A stretch of DNA of 64,000 bases, from positions 1-64,000 of the forward strand of contig NZ_JAKILA010000001.1 in NCBI RefSeq assembly GCF_023283885.1, given 5' to 3'. Made by a program: the position numbers and the translations under genes. Shown here in pieces: positions 1 to 9,524 of this stretch. The DNA is from Shewanella basaltis. GTDB lineage: Bacteria > Pseudomonadota > Gammaproteobacteria > Enterobacterales > Shewanellaceae. Each line of letters starts with the position of its first letter. Within the stretch, counting starts at the first letter, position 1. Below the pieces are notes generated by a model, which saw nothing but the letters and a program-made list of their open reading frames with translations, had not been told where the DNA came from and ran no database searches.

Positions 1-1
1 T

Positions 2-3000
2 CCTGAAGGCACACCAGTGACGTACAGTATCGTCAGCGGCAATGACCAAGGCTGGTTTGAGATTGATGCCAACACCGGTGTCATCACCTTGACCCCAGCG
101 GGCGTTGCGGCAGTGGCCAACGATTTTGAAGCCTTAGCCAACGTGCATAACCTTGTGGTCGGCGCCTCAGATGGCGTAAACACCACCAACATCGACGTCA
201 AACTGACTGAGCTCGATGTCAATGAAGGCCCAGTCATCAACGATTACACAGATACCATCAATGATTCTATTGCTAACGGCACTACCGTATATAACGTTAA
301 TGATGCCAATACGTTAACTGACAAAGACATTGATGGAGACACGCTGACATACTCATTTATTCATTCAAATGGGTCTAGCAGCTTAATCAGTGAAGACGGT
401 GCATTTATCATTAATGCCCAGACAGGTGTTATTTCTGTAAATGACACGACAAAAATTGATTATGATAATGGCAGTCAAATTCAACTAACTGTTAGCACTA
501 CAGATGGCAGTTTGTCTGATACAGCCTTAGTTACTTTCAACTTAAACAACGTTGATGCCAATGACGATATCCCTGGTTCATCGTATACCGTTACCACAGG
601 TGCTAGCACAGGCTGGGCTATTCCACAGGCAAATGGCGTAAACAAAATGACCATATCAGCTCGTAATGCTGATGGTTCTATGGGTGTGGTTAATATTGAA
701 AGTACCTCTGGTAAACTTGGTGTAGCGGGCTCACCTCGCCCAGCTGATCAAATTATTGGCCAAATAGAATACGATTCAGCTTCTGGTACATCAGAGTCTA
801 TCGTCATTGATTTTAATGGGTTAGTGAATCAAGCAACCTTTAGTGTTTCGAATATGTTTACCAATGAAAACGACGGTGAACAAGGCATTTGGAAGGCTTA
901 CTACAATGGCCAATTGGTGGCGAGTGAAACCTTTAAGACCCTTTCTGGCGACACTGGGACATTCACTATTAATACTGGCGATATCGTCTTTGACCAATTA
1001 GTGTTTGAAGCAACTAAAACCATTAGTGAAACCAATGGCGGACCTGCATTATCAGACTCTTCAGATTACTTCTTGACGAGTATTACTGCTGCTGGCCCAG
1101 CAATTATGGGGACCTACTTGGTGTCTGAAGATGGTGTGTTAACTATCAACAACGTCAATAATGGTCTATTAAACAACGACTCAGATGCACAAGGAAATAC
1201 ATTTGCATTAACCAATGTAAATGGTGCGGCAGTGACAGATGGGCAAGTCATTTTACTACCAAGCGGTGCATTATTAACCATTCATAGCGATGGTACTTAT
1301 TCCTATGACACTAATAATTCATTTGAATCGTTAACAGCTGGTCAGCTTGCTACAGACACCTTTACCTACACTGTCACCGACCAGTACGGCGCCACAGATA
1401 CTGCAACGGTTACAATTAACATCGTTGGAGAATCTGATTCTGGCACTGTTTATGACAAATACACAGGTAATCCAGGTAATGATGTCATCAAAGGAACCGT
1501 GAATAACGATATTATTGTCAGCGATCAGCAAGGCTTACAAATTGTTGCTGGCGAAAATTATAATATCGCGTTTATATTTGATACATCAGGCAGTATGTCT
1601 GGGGTTATCGCTGAAGCTAAAACTCAGCTCGAAGCCGTGTTTAACTCACTCGCCGATAGCGCAACGGGTTCGCACAGCGGTAAAGTCAACGTATTACTGA
1701 CTAACTTTGCAACGGGTTCTAATTATTCCGTGTCTGTAAACATGGATGATCCTAACGCAGTCCAAACATTGCTAGCAGAACTTGCGAAAATGAGCGCTAC
1801 CGGTACAACCAACTATGAAGCTGGTTTTGAGTCAGCTATTAATTGGTTTACGAGCAGTACCGTGCTCAATAATGTTGGACATAACATTTCTTACTTTATT
1901 ACAGATGGTTCGCCAAATGCGCAAACAGTTGACACCAATACTTCAACAGTATTGATGAGTTACAATGTTGCCACCGGTAGCTATCTCACCTTAAGTAGCT
2001 TATTAAGTGCAAATAACTACTCTAAAGGCAAAGTTATCAGCATAGATGGTCAAGTTATTGTTAATGCGAGCGGCGCGGTGTATTCACCATACACTGGCGC
2101 AAAAATTGGGCAACTCAGTTTTAGCGGTAACAATGTAACAAGCTTTACAGACAGTGGAACAAACACAACCGCTCAGGCCCTACATGCATTTAATTTACTT
2201 GCTGCAGTGTCTGAAGTTGAAGCAATCAGTTTAGCCAGTGCTAACGGCAATACCACGGTAAATGAAGCCAATCTAAAACTATATGACACAGACGGTTACG
2301 TACGGGCATCAATCGATGTATCAAACTTATCCAGTGTGATTACAGGCTCTGAGACATTACAATCTCAAGGTGATGACAATACCAGTGGTAACCAAGGCGA
2401 TGATATTATCTTTGGTGATATTGTTAGATTTAGCGGCTCTTCTGAACAAGGCTACGTTGCTCTGCAAAGTTACATTGCTGATAAAACAGGCCAAAATCCT
2501 GCCGACATTGATGTTCAAGCGGTACATGAATACATTCGTACGCACGTCAATGAATTCAACATCAACAACTTAAATGATGGCAATGACATTTTAGACGGTG
2601 GTGTTGGTAATGACATCTTATTTGGTCAAGGTGGCAACGATACCATCTATGGCGGCGAAGGTAATGATGTACTTATCGGTGGCTTAGGTAATGACACCTT
2701 AATCGGCGGTCTAGGTAATGACACCTTTGTATGGTCTAAAGGCGACAGTGGAACAGATACAATCAAAGATTTTGAAGTGAATAACGATACACTTCACATC
2801 AGTGATTTATTACAAAATGAACAGAATGGTAATCTTGATGATTACTTAGATTTCTCGTTCAGTAACGGTAATACCACTATCTCTATCGATGCCAATAAAG
2901 ATGGCACTATTGACCAAGTCATTGTACTAGATGGTGTTGACCTGTCGCAGCAATATGGCGCAACAACCGATGGTGTGATTATCAACGGGTTGTTAAATGA

Positions 3001-3103
3001 CGGTGCACTCATAGTCGATACACCGACCCAAAACCCTGCACCATCACCAGGAACCACACCACCTGATTTATACGATCAGTACAGTGGAAATATTATTCCT
3101 TAA
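2..3103 (+). CDS. bpfA: Giant RTX adhesin, C-terminal part (BpfA/LapA-like)
   Basis: This is the last 1033 residues of a much larger surface adhesin; the reading frame is already open at base 2, so the start lies outside the window. Visible parts are cadherin/VCBS-like repeats (first ~500 codons), a von Willebrand A domain at about bases 1550-2200 with the MIDAS motif DTSGS and a later ITDGS, then five or so glycine-rich calcium-binding RTX nonapeptides of the GGxGND type at about 2580-2730, and a C-terminal tail of the kind used as type I secretion signal. The next six genes are its secretion and retention system, the same order as the Shewanella bpf operon. Family knowledge: such adhesins stay anchored in the outer-membrane TolC pore until a LapG protease cuts the N-terminus. 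The cleavage site is not in the window. The name bpfA rests on synteny and architecture. Confidence 0.88.
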   Translation, partial: PEGTPVTYSIVSGNDQGWFEIDANTGVITLTPAGVAAVANDFEALANVHNLVVGASDGVNTTNIDVKLTELDVNEGPVINDYTDTINDSIANGTTVYNVNDANTLTDKDIDGDTLTYSFIHSNGSSSLISEDGAFIINAQTGVISVNDTTKIDYDNGSQIQLTVSTTDGSLSDTALVTFNLNNVDANDDIPGSSYTVTTGASTGWAIPQANGVNKMTISARNADGSMGVVNIESTSGKLGVAGSPRPADQIIGQIEYDSASGTSESIVIDFNGLVNQATFSVSNMFTNENDGEQGIWKAYYNGQLVASETFKTLSGDTGTFTINTGDIVFDQLVFEATKTISETNGGPALSDSSDYFLTSITAAGPAIMGTYLVSEDGVLTINNVNNGLLNNDSDAQGNTFALTNVNGAAVTDGQVILLPSGALLTIHSDGTYSYDTNNSFESLTAGQLATDTFTYTVTDQYGATDTATVTINIVGESDSGTVYDKYTGNPGNDVIKGTVNNDIIVSDQQGLQIVAGENYNIAFIFDTSGSMSGVIAEAKTQLEAVFNSLADSATGSHSGKVNVLLTNFATGSNYSVSVNMDDPNAVQTLLAELAKMSATGTTNYEAGFESAINWFTSSTVLNNVGHNISYFITDGSPNAQTVDTNTSTVLMSYNVATGSYLTLSSLLSANNYSKGKVISIDGQVIVNASGAVYSPYTGAKIGQLSFSGNNVTSFTDSGTNTTAQALHAFNLLAAVSEVEAISLASANGNTTVNEANLKLYDTDGYVRASIDVSNLSSVITGSETLQSQGDDNTSGNQGDDIIFGDIVRFSGSSEQGYVALQSYIADKTGQNPADIDVQAVHEYIRTHVNEFNINNLNDGNDILDGGVGNDILFGQGGNDTIYGGEGNDVLIGGLGNDTLIGGLGNDTFVWSKGDSGTDTIKDFEVNNDTLHISDLLQNEQNGNLDDYLDFSFSNGNTTISIDANKDGTIDQVIVLDGVDLSQQYGATTDGVIINGLLNDGALIVDTPTQNPAPSPGTTPPDLYDQYSGNIIP

Positions 3104-3114
3104 TAACAACACAT

Positions 3115-3148
3115 TGTATGCGTCACATAGTATTATGTGACGCATACA
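3115..3148. repeat. Perfect 15-bp inverted repeat between adhesin and exporter
   Basis: Two perfect 15-bp arms (TGTATGCGTCACATA and its complement) flank a 4-base loop GTAT, 12 bases after the adhesin stop codon and 40 bases before the ABC transporter start. There is no T-run after it, so it is not a classical intrinsic terminator. A stem this stable could reduce read-through or protect the 3' end of the adhesin message and so set the adhesin-to-exporter ratio (inference). Confidence 0.7.
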
Positions 3149-3188
3149 TGGTTATTTCTAACAATAAAAAATTAAGGACTCTTATTAG

Positions 3189-5366
3189 GTGCCTATAACT
3201 GCGTCTAAAACAAGCGAGCAGTGGACAATTTCTGCCTCACAACGTGTAACGGTTGATCCGCTACTCGATTGCTTAGTATTGCTAACAGAACACTTTGGTA
3301 GCCCTTGCTCTATTGACTCTTTGGCGGCTGGCTTACCACTCTCTGGTTCAGTTATTTCCCCAGAATTAGTTCCCCAGGCAGCGGCTAGAGCTGGCTTGTC
3401 TGCAAAGCTATCACGTAAAGATTTAAACCAAATCTCAGACATACTGTTACCGTGCATTTTGTTATTTAAAGATAAAAAAGCATGTGTATTAAGAGAAATC
3501 GATTTAGAGAATGACAAAGCACTTATCCAATTACCTGAAACAGGTGGTGAAGACACACTCACGCTTGAGGAGCTAGAGTCGTTATATGTTGGTTATCTGT
3601 TTCTAGTTAAGCAAGATTACCGGGGCGATAAAAGCTTCGATGTACACCTGCACGACAGCAGTACCCATTGGTTAATGCAGAGTATCAAAGACGCGGCCCC
3701 AATTTACCGAGATGCATTAATTGCATCAGTTCTTGTGAATTTATTTGCCCTAGTCTCACCACTGTTTATCATGAATGTCTACGATAAAGTGGTACCAAAC
3801 TTAGCTTTCGATTCGCTTTGGGTATTAGCCATTGGAGCCAGCATTGCCTATTTATTTGATTTTATTATGCGTCAACTGCGCAGTTATTTAATCGATGTGG
3901 CAGGCAAAAAAGTCGACATCATTGTCTCATCAAAATTATTTGCCAAAGCAATTGGGATCCCCTTGTCAAAACGCTCACCAAGCGTTGGTGGTATGGCAAG
4001 GCAACTAGGTGAATTTGACAGTATTAGGGAATTTTTAACTTCAGCGACAATAACAGCATTAGTCGATCTCCCTTTTGCATTACTATTTATCGTGATTATC
4101 TACATTGTTGCGGGTGATTTGGCCATTATCCCTGTGCTAGGCGGTGTGATTATTATCGCTGTCACACTTTATCTGCAACCCAAACTAAAACAAGCAATAG
4201 AAGAAAGTAACCGGTTTTCAAGCTTAAAACACGGACACTTGATCGAAAGCCTAGCAGCGCTAGAATCAATCAAAGCCAATGGCGCCGAAGGACTAGTCCA
4301 AAAAAGTTGGCAACAAATGATTGGACACACTGCAAATTGGCAACTCAAAAGTAAAAAGTTGTCTAACCATGTGGCTCATGTTGCTAATTTCATGGTTCAA
4401 ACAACAGTTGTTTTAGTTGTCATTCTTGGTGTTTATCGACTAGCAGACAACGAAATTTCAATGGGTGGGATTATTGCAGCCGTCATGTTGTCTAGCCGAG
4501 CAATTTCGCCAATGGCGCAACTAGCCGGACTAATATCGCGTGCTAACTACACCATGAGTTCTTTACGTCAACTAGACGCCATTATGGCAGAAGATGACGA
4601 ATTTGAAGATAAAGGACACCTAGTAAGCAAAGAGCGAATTATGGGTAAAATTGAAGCCGACAACATCAGTTTCAGCTTTCCTGGCAGTGAAAAACCCAGC
4701 CTACATCCGCTCTCGCTTCGCATCAAACCTGGTGAGCGTATTGCCATTATTGGCCGCAATGGCTCAGGAAAAAGCACCCTAGCCAAGTTATTAATTGGTT
4801 TATATAAACCAACCCAGGGCAGCTTACGTTATGACGGATTAGACTCAGGACAAATTCATCCAAGCGATTTAAGACGAAATTTTGGCTACTTACCTCAGGA
4901 CGTCACCCTGTTCCATGGTTCAATCCGCGACAATATTTTATTTGGTTCTCGCCAAGTCACAGAACATCAACTAATGAGAGCGATTCAGCTATCGGGGGTT
5001 AATATGTTCACCGACTTAGAAGCCGAAGGTCTCGATCAACAAGTTGGTGAAGGCGGTTTATCACTAAGCCGTGGACAACGGCAAACAGTCGCATTAGCAA
5101 GAGCCACACTCAATGATCCGCCTATTTTGCTAATGGATGAACCCACTGCAAGTTTAGACGCACGAGCCGAAAAACAATTTATTCGCTCAATGCAACTGGT
5201 TAGCCGCGACAGAACCCTATTACTCATAACACATAAAATGCATCTGCTTAATCTTGTTGATCGCATCATCGTATTAGATAGGGGGCATATTATGGCCGAT
5301 GGCCCTAAAGATGAAGTGCTTGCTCTGCTCAACTCCGGCACAATGGCAGGAGAGCAAACACCATGA
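3189..5366 (+). CDS. Type I secretion ABC transporter (LapB-like) for the adhesin
   Basis: A 725-residue inner-membrane exporter ATPase. The first ~130 residues look like a C39-peptidase-like domain without the catalytic cysteine context, as in RTX exporters that do not cleave their substrate. A six-helix ABC transmembrane domain follows at ~160-440, then a nucleotide-binding domain with Walker A GRNGSGKST, signature LSRGQRQ and Walker B ILLMDEPT. The chosen start is GTG at 3189, about 10 bases after an AAGGA. It lies between its adhesin substrate and the HlyD partner; its TGA stop overlaps the ATG of the next gene by four bases (ATGA), so the two are probably translationally coupled. Role: powers export of the adhesin through the HlyD/TolC channel. 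Confidence 0.9.
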   Translation: MPITASKTSEQWTISASQRVTVDPLLDCLVLLTEHFGSPCSIDSLAAGLPLSGSVISPELVPQAAARAGLSAKLSRKDLNQISDILLPCILLFKDKKACVLREIDLENDKALIQLPETGGEDTLTLEELESLYVGYLFLVKQDYRGDKSFDVHLHDSSTHWLMQSIKDAAPIYRDALIASVLVNLFALVSPLFIMNVYDKVVPNLAFDSLWVLAIGASIAYLFDFIMRQLRSYLIDVAGKKVDIIVSSKLFAKAIGIPLSKRSPSVGGMARQLGEFDSIREFLTSATITALVDLPFALLFIVIIYIVAGDLAIIPVLGGVIIIAVTLYLQPKLKQAIEESNRFSSLKHGHLIESLAALESIKANGAEGLVQKSWQQMIGHTANWQLKSKKLSNHVAHVANFMVQTTVVLVVILGVYRLADNEISMGGIIAAVMLSSRAISPMAQLAGLISRANYTMSSLRQLDAIMAEDDEFEDKGHLVSKERIMGKIEADNISFSFPGSEKPSLHPLSLRIKPGERIAIIGRNGSGKSTLAKLLIGLYKPTQGSLRYDGLDSGQIHPSDLRRNFGYLPQDVTLFHGSIRDNILFGSRQVTEHQLMRAIQLSGVNMFTDLEAEGLDQQVGEGGLSLSRGQRQTVALARATLNDPPILLMDEPTASLDARAEKQFIRSMQLVSRDRTLLLITHKMHLLNLVDRIIVLDRGHIMADGPKDEVLALLNSGTMAGEQTP

Positions 5367-6745
5367 GCAAACATTTAACCGCTGAAGACTTAGAAATGGT
5401 CGATGACGTATACGGGGCAATCATGACCGATGCTCCAACAGGACATCGGCTCATTATATGGTCACTTGCTGCCATGGTACTGTGCTTTATTATTTGGTCT
5501 TACTTTTCAGAATTAGACCAAGTCACAACCGGTATGGGCAAAGTCATTCCTTCATCGCAATTGCAAGTGATACAAAGCCTAGATGGCGGTATATTACAAG
5601 AAATTTATGTTCAAGAGGGTGTCATCGTCACCAAAGGACAACCATTAGCTCGCATCGATGACACTCGATTCAGATCTGATTTTGGCCAACAAGAACAAGA
5701 AGTTTTTGGCTTACAAAGCAATATTATTCGTATGCGCGCTGAATTAGACAGCATTGTAATTTCTGACATGTCGTCTGACTGGCGTCAACAGGTGAAAATT
5801 ACCAAGCAGGATTTAGTTTTCCCGGGTGAGACAATCGAAGCAGAACCAGAACTCGTTAAACGCCAAAAAGAAGAGTATTCGCTTCGTTTAGACAACCTAA
5901 ACAATCAACTCGAAATATTTGTTCGACAAATTCAACAACGTCAGCAAGAAATAGAAGAGCTAGCATCAAAAATTAGTACTTTAACAACAAGTTTTCAATT
6001 TGTAAGCCGTGAACTTGAACTCACACGCCCACTCGCCCGTAAAGGCATTGTGCCCGAAGTTGAATTGCTAAAACTTGAAAGAACAGTTAATGATATACAG
6101 GGTGAACTCCAATCATTACGGTTATTGCGACCTAAAGTGAAAGCAACAATGGACGAAGCAATTTTAAAACGTCGTGATGCTGTGTTTGCTTATACCACCG
6201 ACTTACGTGCGCAGTTAAACGAACTGCAAACAAAATTGTCACGCATGAACCAGGCCCAAATTGGTGCATTTGATAAAGTCAGTAGAGCCGTCATAACCTC
6301 ACCTGTAGTGGGTACAATTAAAAAAATCTACTTTAATACTTTAGGTGGAGTTGTGCAGCCAGGTGAACAAATCATTGAGATTGTTCCATCAGAAGATAAA
6401 CTACTGATAGAAACTAAAATTACACCAAAAGATATTGCGTTTTTACACCCAGGTTTACCCGCTATAGTTAAAGTAACAGCTTATGACTTTACTCGTTATG
6501 GTGGATTAAAAGGAACGGTTGAACACATAAGTGCCGATACATCTCAAGATGAAGAAGGCAACAGTTTTTACATTATTAAAGTAAGAACAGAACAATCGAG
6601 TTTACTAAAAGACGATGGCACAGAGATGCCAATAATTCCTGGAATGCTCACATCAGTGGACGTTATCACAGGGAAAAAATCAATACTTGAGTACATTTTA
6701 AATCCAATTTTAAGAGCGAAAGACACCGCCCTTAGAGAGCGCTAA
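5363..6745 (+). CDS. HlyD-family membrane fusion protein (LapC-like)
   Basis: A 460-residue periplasmic adaptor of type I secretion. It has a short cytoplasmic N-terminus, one transmembrane helix at ~29-46, then a lipoyl-like half motif, a long coiled-coil hairpin (~100-310, rich in Gln, Glu and Leu), the second lipoyl half, and a C-terminal beta-barrel region ending in a conserved segment with PGMLTSVDVITGKKS. It overlaps the upstream ABC gene by 4 bases and is followed 21 bases later by the TolC-like gene. It bridges the inner-membrane ABC protein to the outer-membrane channel. Confidence 0.92.
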   Translation: MSKHLTAEDLEMVDDVYGAIMTDAPTGHRLIIWSLAAMVLCFIIWSYFSELDQVTTGMGKVIPSSQLQVIQSLDGGILQEIYVQEGVIVTKGQPLARIDDTRFRSDFGQQEQEVFGLQSNIIRMRAELDSIVISDMSSDWRQQVKITKQDLVFPGETIEAEPELVKRQKEEYSLRLDNLNNQLEIFVRQIQQRQQEIEELASKISTLTTSFQFVSRELELTRPLARKGIVPEVELLKLERTVNDIQGELQSLRLLRPKVKATMDEAILKRRDAVFAYTTDLRAQLNELQTKLSRMNQAQIGAFDKVSRAVITSPVVGTIKKIYFNTLGGVVQPGEQIIEIVPSEDKLLIETKITPKDIAFLHPGLPAIVKVTAYDFTRYGGLKGTVEHISADTSQDEEGNSFYIIKVRTEQSSLLKDDGTEMPIIPGMLTSVDVITGKKSILEYILNPILRAKDTALRER

Positions 6746-6766
6746 GAAGAACCAGGAGGGTTTTAA

Positions 6767-8176
6767 ATGAGCACGACTATAAATCTGCACGCAAAGATCA
6801 GTGCCGTTGCACTCGCTTTGTCTGTGCTGATGGCACCAGCAGCCTCAAGCCAATCGCTTGAGCAGGCGGTTGCACACACACTAGACACAAATCCAGATTT
6901 ACGGATTGCCTTTAACCGTTTTAAAGCACGTGAAGAACAGGTTAACCAAGCAACCGCTGGTTACATGCCAACAGTGGATGTCTCAGCAGGGTATGGCTGG
7001 GAGCAGACAGATAGCCCATCAACTCGTCGTAAAGCAGGTCAAGGCGACGTGGATGGTGATGGCGTAATCGACTTAAATCGCGGCGAAGCTGGCTTTAGTA
7101 TTAAGCAAATGTTGTTTGATGGTTTTTATACCAGCAGCGAAGTTGATCGCTATTCCTATGAAGCAACAGCCGATCAATGGGCATTATTTGCAGCAGCAGA
7201 AGACATGGCATTAGAAGTATCTAAAGTGTATTTAGACTACATCCGTAGCCAGCAAGTATTAACGCTCTCAGAAAAGAACCTTGAAAGCCACAAAGCGATT
7301 TTTGATCAAATCAAAGAACGAACAGATTCAGGGCTAGGTTCAGTTGCTGATTTGTCGCAAATCACTGGTCGTTTGGCACGCGCAAACGCTAATGTGGTTT
7401 CAGCAAAAAATAATCTCGAAGATGCCAGAGCTGCATTTATTCGAATTGTTGAGTCAGAACCTGAAAACCTCATTCTGCCAGTACCCGACGCCGATATGCT
7501 TCCAGAAAGCCTAAATAAAGGTGTGATGCTAGCCAAAGAAAATCACCCTATTTTAAAGTCTGCTGAAGGTGATATAAACGCTGCAAAAAATGAGCGTAAC
7601 TCAGCTAAAGCCAATTATTTCCCACAATTAAGTTTAGAACTTAATGGTAACTGGAATAATGACGTTGATGGTGAAGACGGTTACAGCGCATTGAGCAGCC
7701 AAAATGTGAGTGGGCACAGCAATGACCTAGTCGCAATGGTGCGCGTTAAATATAACTTATTCTCAGGCGGAAAAGATTTAGCACGCGACAGAGAAACAGC
7801 GTACAAAATCAATGAAGCAAAAGAAATTCAACAACGTGCATACCGTCAAGTGGTTGAAGGTATTTCGTTAGCTTGGAATGCCTTTGAAATGCTAGCGCCA
7901 CAAAAGCAATATATTCGCGAGCACGTTATAGCGGCCAAACAGACTCAAGTTGCATATGTTCAACAATTCAATTTAGGGCAACGTACACTGCTTGATTTAC
8001 TCGACACTGAAAACGAGTTATTTGAAGCACGTAAAGATTACCTACAAACAGAATATGATGAAATTGCAGCACGCTATAGAGTGTTAAATGCAACCGGCAG
8101 TTTACTTGACTCACTCAGAGTGACACGACCAGAAGAATGGCGTGGTGAACGTACTTATGAGGGAGGAGTTCAATAA
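6767..8176 (+). CDS. aggA: TolC-like outer-membrane channel AggA
   Basis: A 469-residue outer-membrane efflux protein. A signal peptide with an Ala-rich core precedes a likely cut after APAASS-Q. Two repeats of the outer-membrane efflux domain follow, with the typical TNPDLRIAFNR and LLDLLDTENELFEARKDY segments of TolC proteins. The ATG has a very good AGGAGGG Shine-Dalgarno seven bases upstream. Its TAA stop overlaps the ATG of the OmpA-like gene by one base (TAATG). Family knowledge: AggA is the outer-membrane pore of the bpf system and is required for autoaggregation in Shewanella; the adhesin is thought to stay threaded in it until released. Confidence 0.9.
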   Translation: MSTTINLHAKISAVALALSVLMAPAASSQSLEQAVAHTLDTNPDLRIAFNRFKAREEQVNQATAGYMPTVDVSAGYGWEQTDSPSTRRKAGQGDVDGDGVIDLNRGEAGFSIKQMLFDGFYTSSEVDRYSYEATADQWALFAAAEDMALEVSKVYLDYIRSQQVLTLSEKNLESHKAIFDQIKERTDSGLGSVADLSQITGRLARANANVVSAKNNLEDARAAFIRIVESEPENLILPVPDADMLPESLNKGVMLAKENHPILKSAEGDINAAKNERNSAKANYFPQLSLELNGNWNNDVDGEDGYSALSSQNVSGHSNDLVAMVRVKYNLFSGGKDLARDRETAYKINEAKEIQQRAYRQVVEGISLAWNAFEMLAPQKQYIREHVIAAKQTQVAYVQQFNLGQRTLLDLLDTENELFEARKDYLQTEYDEIAARYRVLNATGSLLDSLRVTRPEEWRGERTYEGGVQ

Positions 8177-8781
8177 TGAAATACTTAATGATTCTACTCG
8201 CGATGTTGACTGCCACTGGCTGTTCAATGAATGATATTGTCGAGCTCGATAAACCAACAGAACAAAAATTTGACCTAACCGACATGGACCAAGACGGCGT
8301 AATCACAGCTCGTGAAAATTGCGCAGGAACCATTTTAGGCGCTGAGGTTGACAACTATGGCTGCGGGCAAGTTAGCGATATAAATAACACTCAAGAACTG
8401 AAAATTTTATTTGCAAATAACTCTGATGTTATTGAACAAGAGTATTACAGTCAAATAGAAAAAGTTGCAAAAATCTTAAAGAAATACCCAGAGACAAAAG
8501 TCGTTATTGAAGGTCACACTAGCCTAAGAGGCAGTTATGAACTCAATTTAGCACTATCTCAAAAGCGAGCCAAAGCCGTAATAGATGTCCTTGAAAATAC
8601 ATTTGAAATTGGTGAAGACAGAATGTCAGCTGTTGGATATAGTTTTGATAAACCGATTGATACCAGTGGCACTCCCGAAGGCGAAGTCCGTAATAGACGT
8701 GTTATCGCAACAGTAACCGGCGAAGATACAATGTCAAAGATGAGATGGACTATCTATACTGTTGACGATGTGGATGAATAA
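8176..8781 (+). CDS. OmpA-like peptidoglycan-binding lipoprotein of the adhesin operon
   Basis: A 201-residue protein with a lipoprotein signal (hydrophobic stretch ending LTATGC, lipid cysteine ~16), a calcium-binding thrombospondin-3-like segment (DMDQDGVITARENC), and a C-terminal OmpA domain at ~75-185 with the EGHTSLRGSYELN-type peptidoglycan-binding motif and NRRV. It starts inside the stop codon of aggA and is co-transcribed with the system. Probable role: ties the export machinery or adhesin to peptidoglycan at the outer membrane. That role is inferred from the domain; the gene position matches the bpf operon. Confidence 0.85.
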   Translation: MKYLMILLAMLTATGCSMNDIVELDKPTEQKFDLTDMDQDGVITARENCAGTILGAEVDNYGCGQVSDINNTQELKILFANNSDVIEQEYYSQIEKVAKILKKYPETKVVIEGHTSLRGSYELNLALSQKRAKAVIDVLENTFEIGEDRMSAVGYSFDKPIDTSGTPEGEVRNRRVIATVTGEDTMSKMRWTIYTVDDVDE

Positions 8782-8803
8782 TCGTTAAACAGGATAAAGA
8801 CCA

Positions 8804-9517
8804 TTGAGTCGTAAAGGCAACTATGTCAACGCATGGTTTTATAAAAGGGTCTGTCGCAGCATTGTTGTGGCATTGGCCCTTTTAGTTTCATGCTTGTTTG
8901 CCGCGCCGACACAACAACTCAATAAGCAACAAGTGGTGTCAGCATTATCGAAACGCTACGGCGAAAGAGCGGCTTTAAGAGCCAATGCCTGGTTTAACAT
9001 TATTGATGAGGCACAGCAACTCAGTGATATAGATAAATTAAACAAAGTGAACAACTTCTTTAATTTATTTAGGTTTATCGACGATAAAATACTTTGGGGC
9101 GACTCAAACTATTGGGCATCACCCATGGAGTTTATTGGGGTTAATGGTGGTGATTGTGAAGATTTTTCTATCGCAAAATACTTTACCCTACTGCAACTTG
9201 GCGTAAATGAAGATAAGTTGCGGATAACCATGGTTAAGGCGACCACGTTAAACCAATATCACATGGTATTAGCCTATTATGAACAGCCTAACGCAATACC
9301 CTTAGTACTAGATAATTTAGATAAAGCCATTAAACCTGCAACGCAAAGAAGAGATCTTCTCCCTGTATACAGCTTTAACGGTAAACAGCTGTGGTTAAAC
9401 AAAGAAAAAGGTCGAGGTGTATTAGCTGGCTCATCATCACGCCTTGAGAAATGGACTGACCTTAAACTTAGATTAGGTGTAGACCGCTTACGCCAACCGA
9501 AACTCAAAATGGAGTAG
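8804..9517 (+). CDS. bpfG: Periplasmic adhesin-processing cysteine protease (LapG/BpfG)
   Basis: A 237-residue transglutaminase-like cysteine protease. After an N-terminal hydrophobic export segment (~18-34), the catalytic triad is visible: Cys118 in NGGDCEDF, His153 in YHMVLAYY, and Asp170 in LVLDN. The start is taken as TTG at 8804, nine bases after an AGGATA ribosome site, because no ATG or GTG suits. The next gene begins 7 bases after its stop. Family knowledge: LapG-type proteases cut the N-terminus of the giant adhesin and release it from the cell unless sequestered by the LapD-type receptor when c-di-GMP is high. Confidence 0.9.
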   Translation: MSRKGNYVNAWFYKRVCRSIVVALALLVSCLFAAPTQQLNKQQVVSALSKRYGERAALRANAWFNIIDEAQQLSDIDKLNKVNNFFNLFRFIDDKILWGDSNYWASPMEFIGVNGGDCEDFSIAKYFTLLQLGVNEDKLRITMVKATTLNQYHMVLAYYEQPNAIPLVLDNLDKAIKPATQRRDLLPVYSFNGKQLWLNKEKGRGVLAGSSSRLEKWTDLKLRLGVDRLRQPKLKME

Positions 9518-9524
9518 TGACAAC

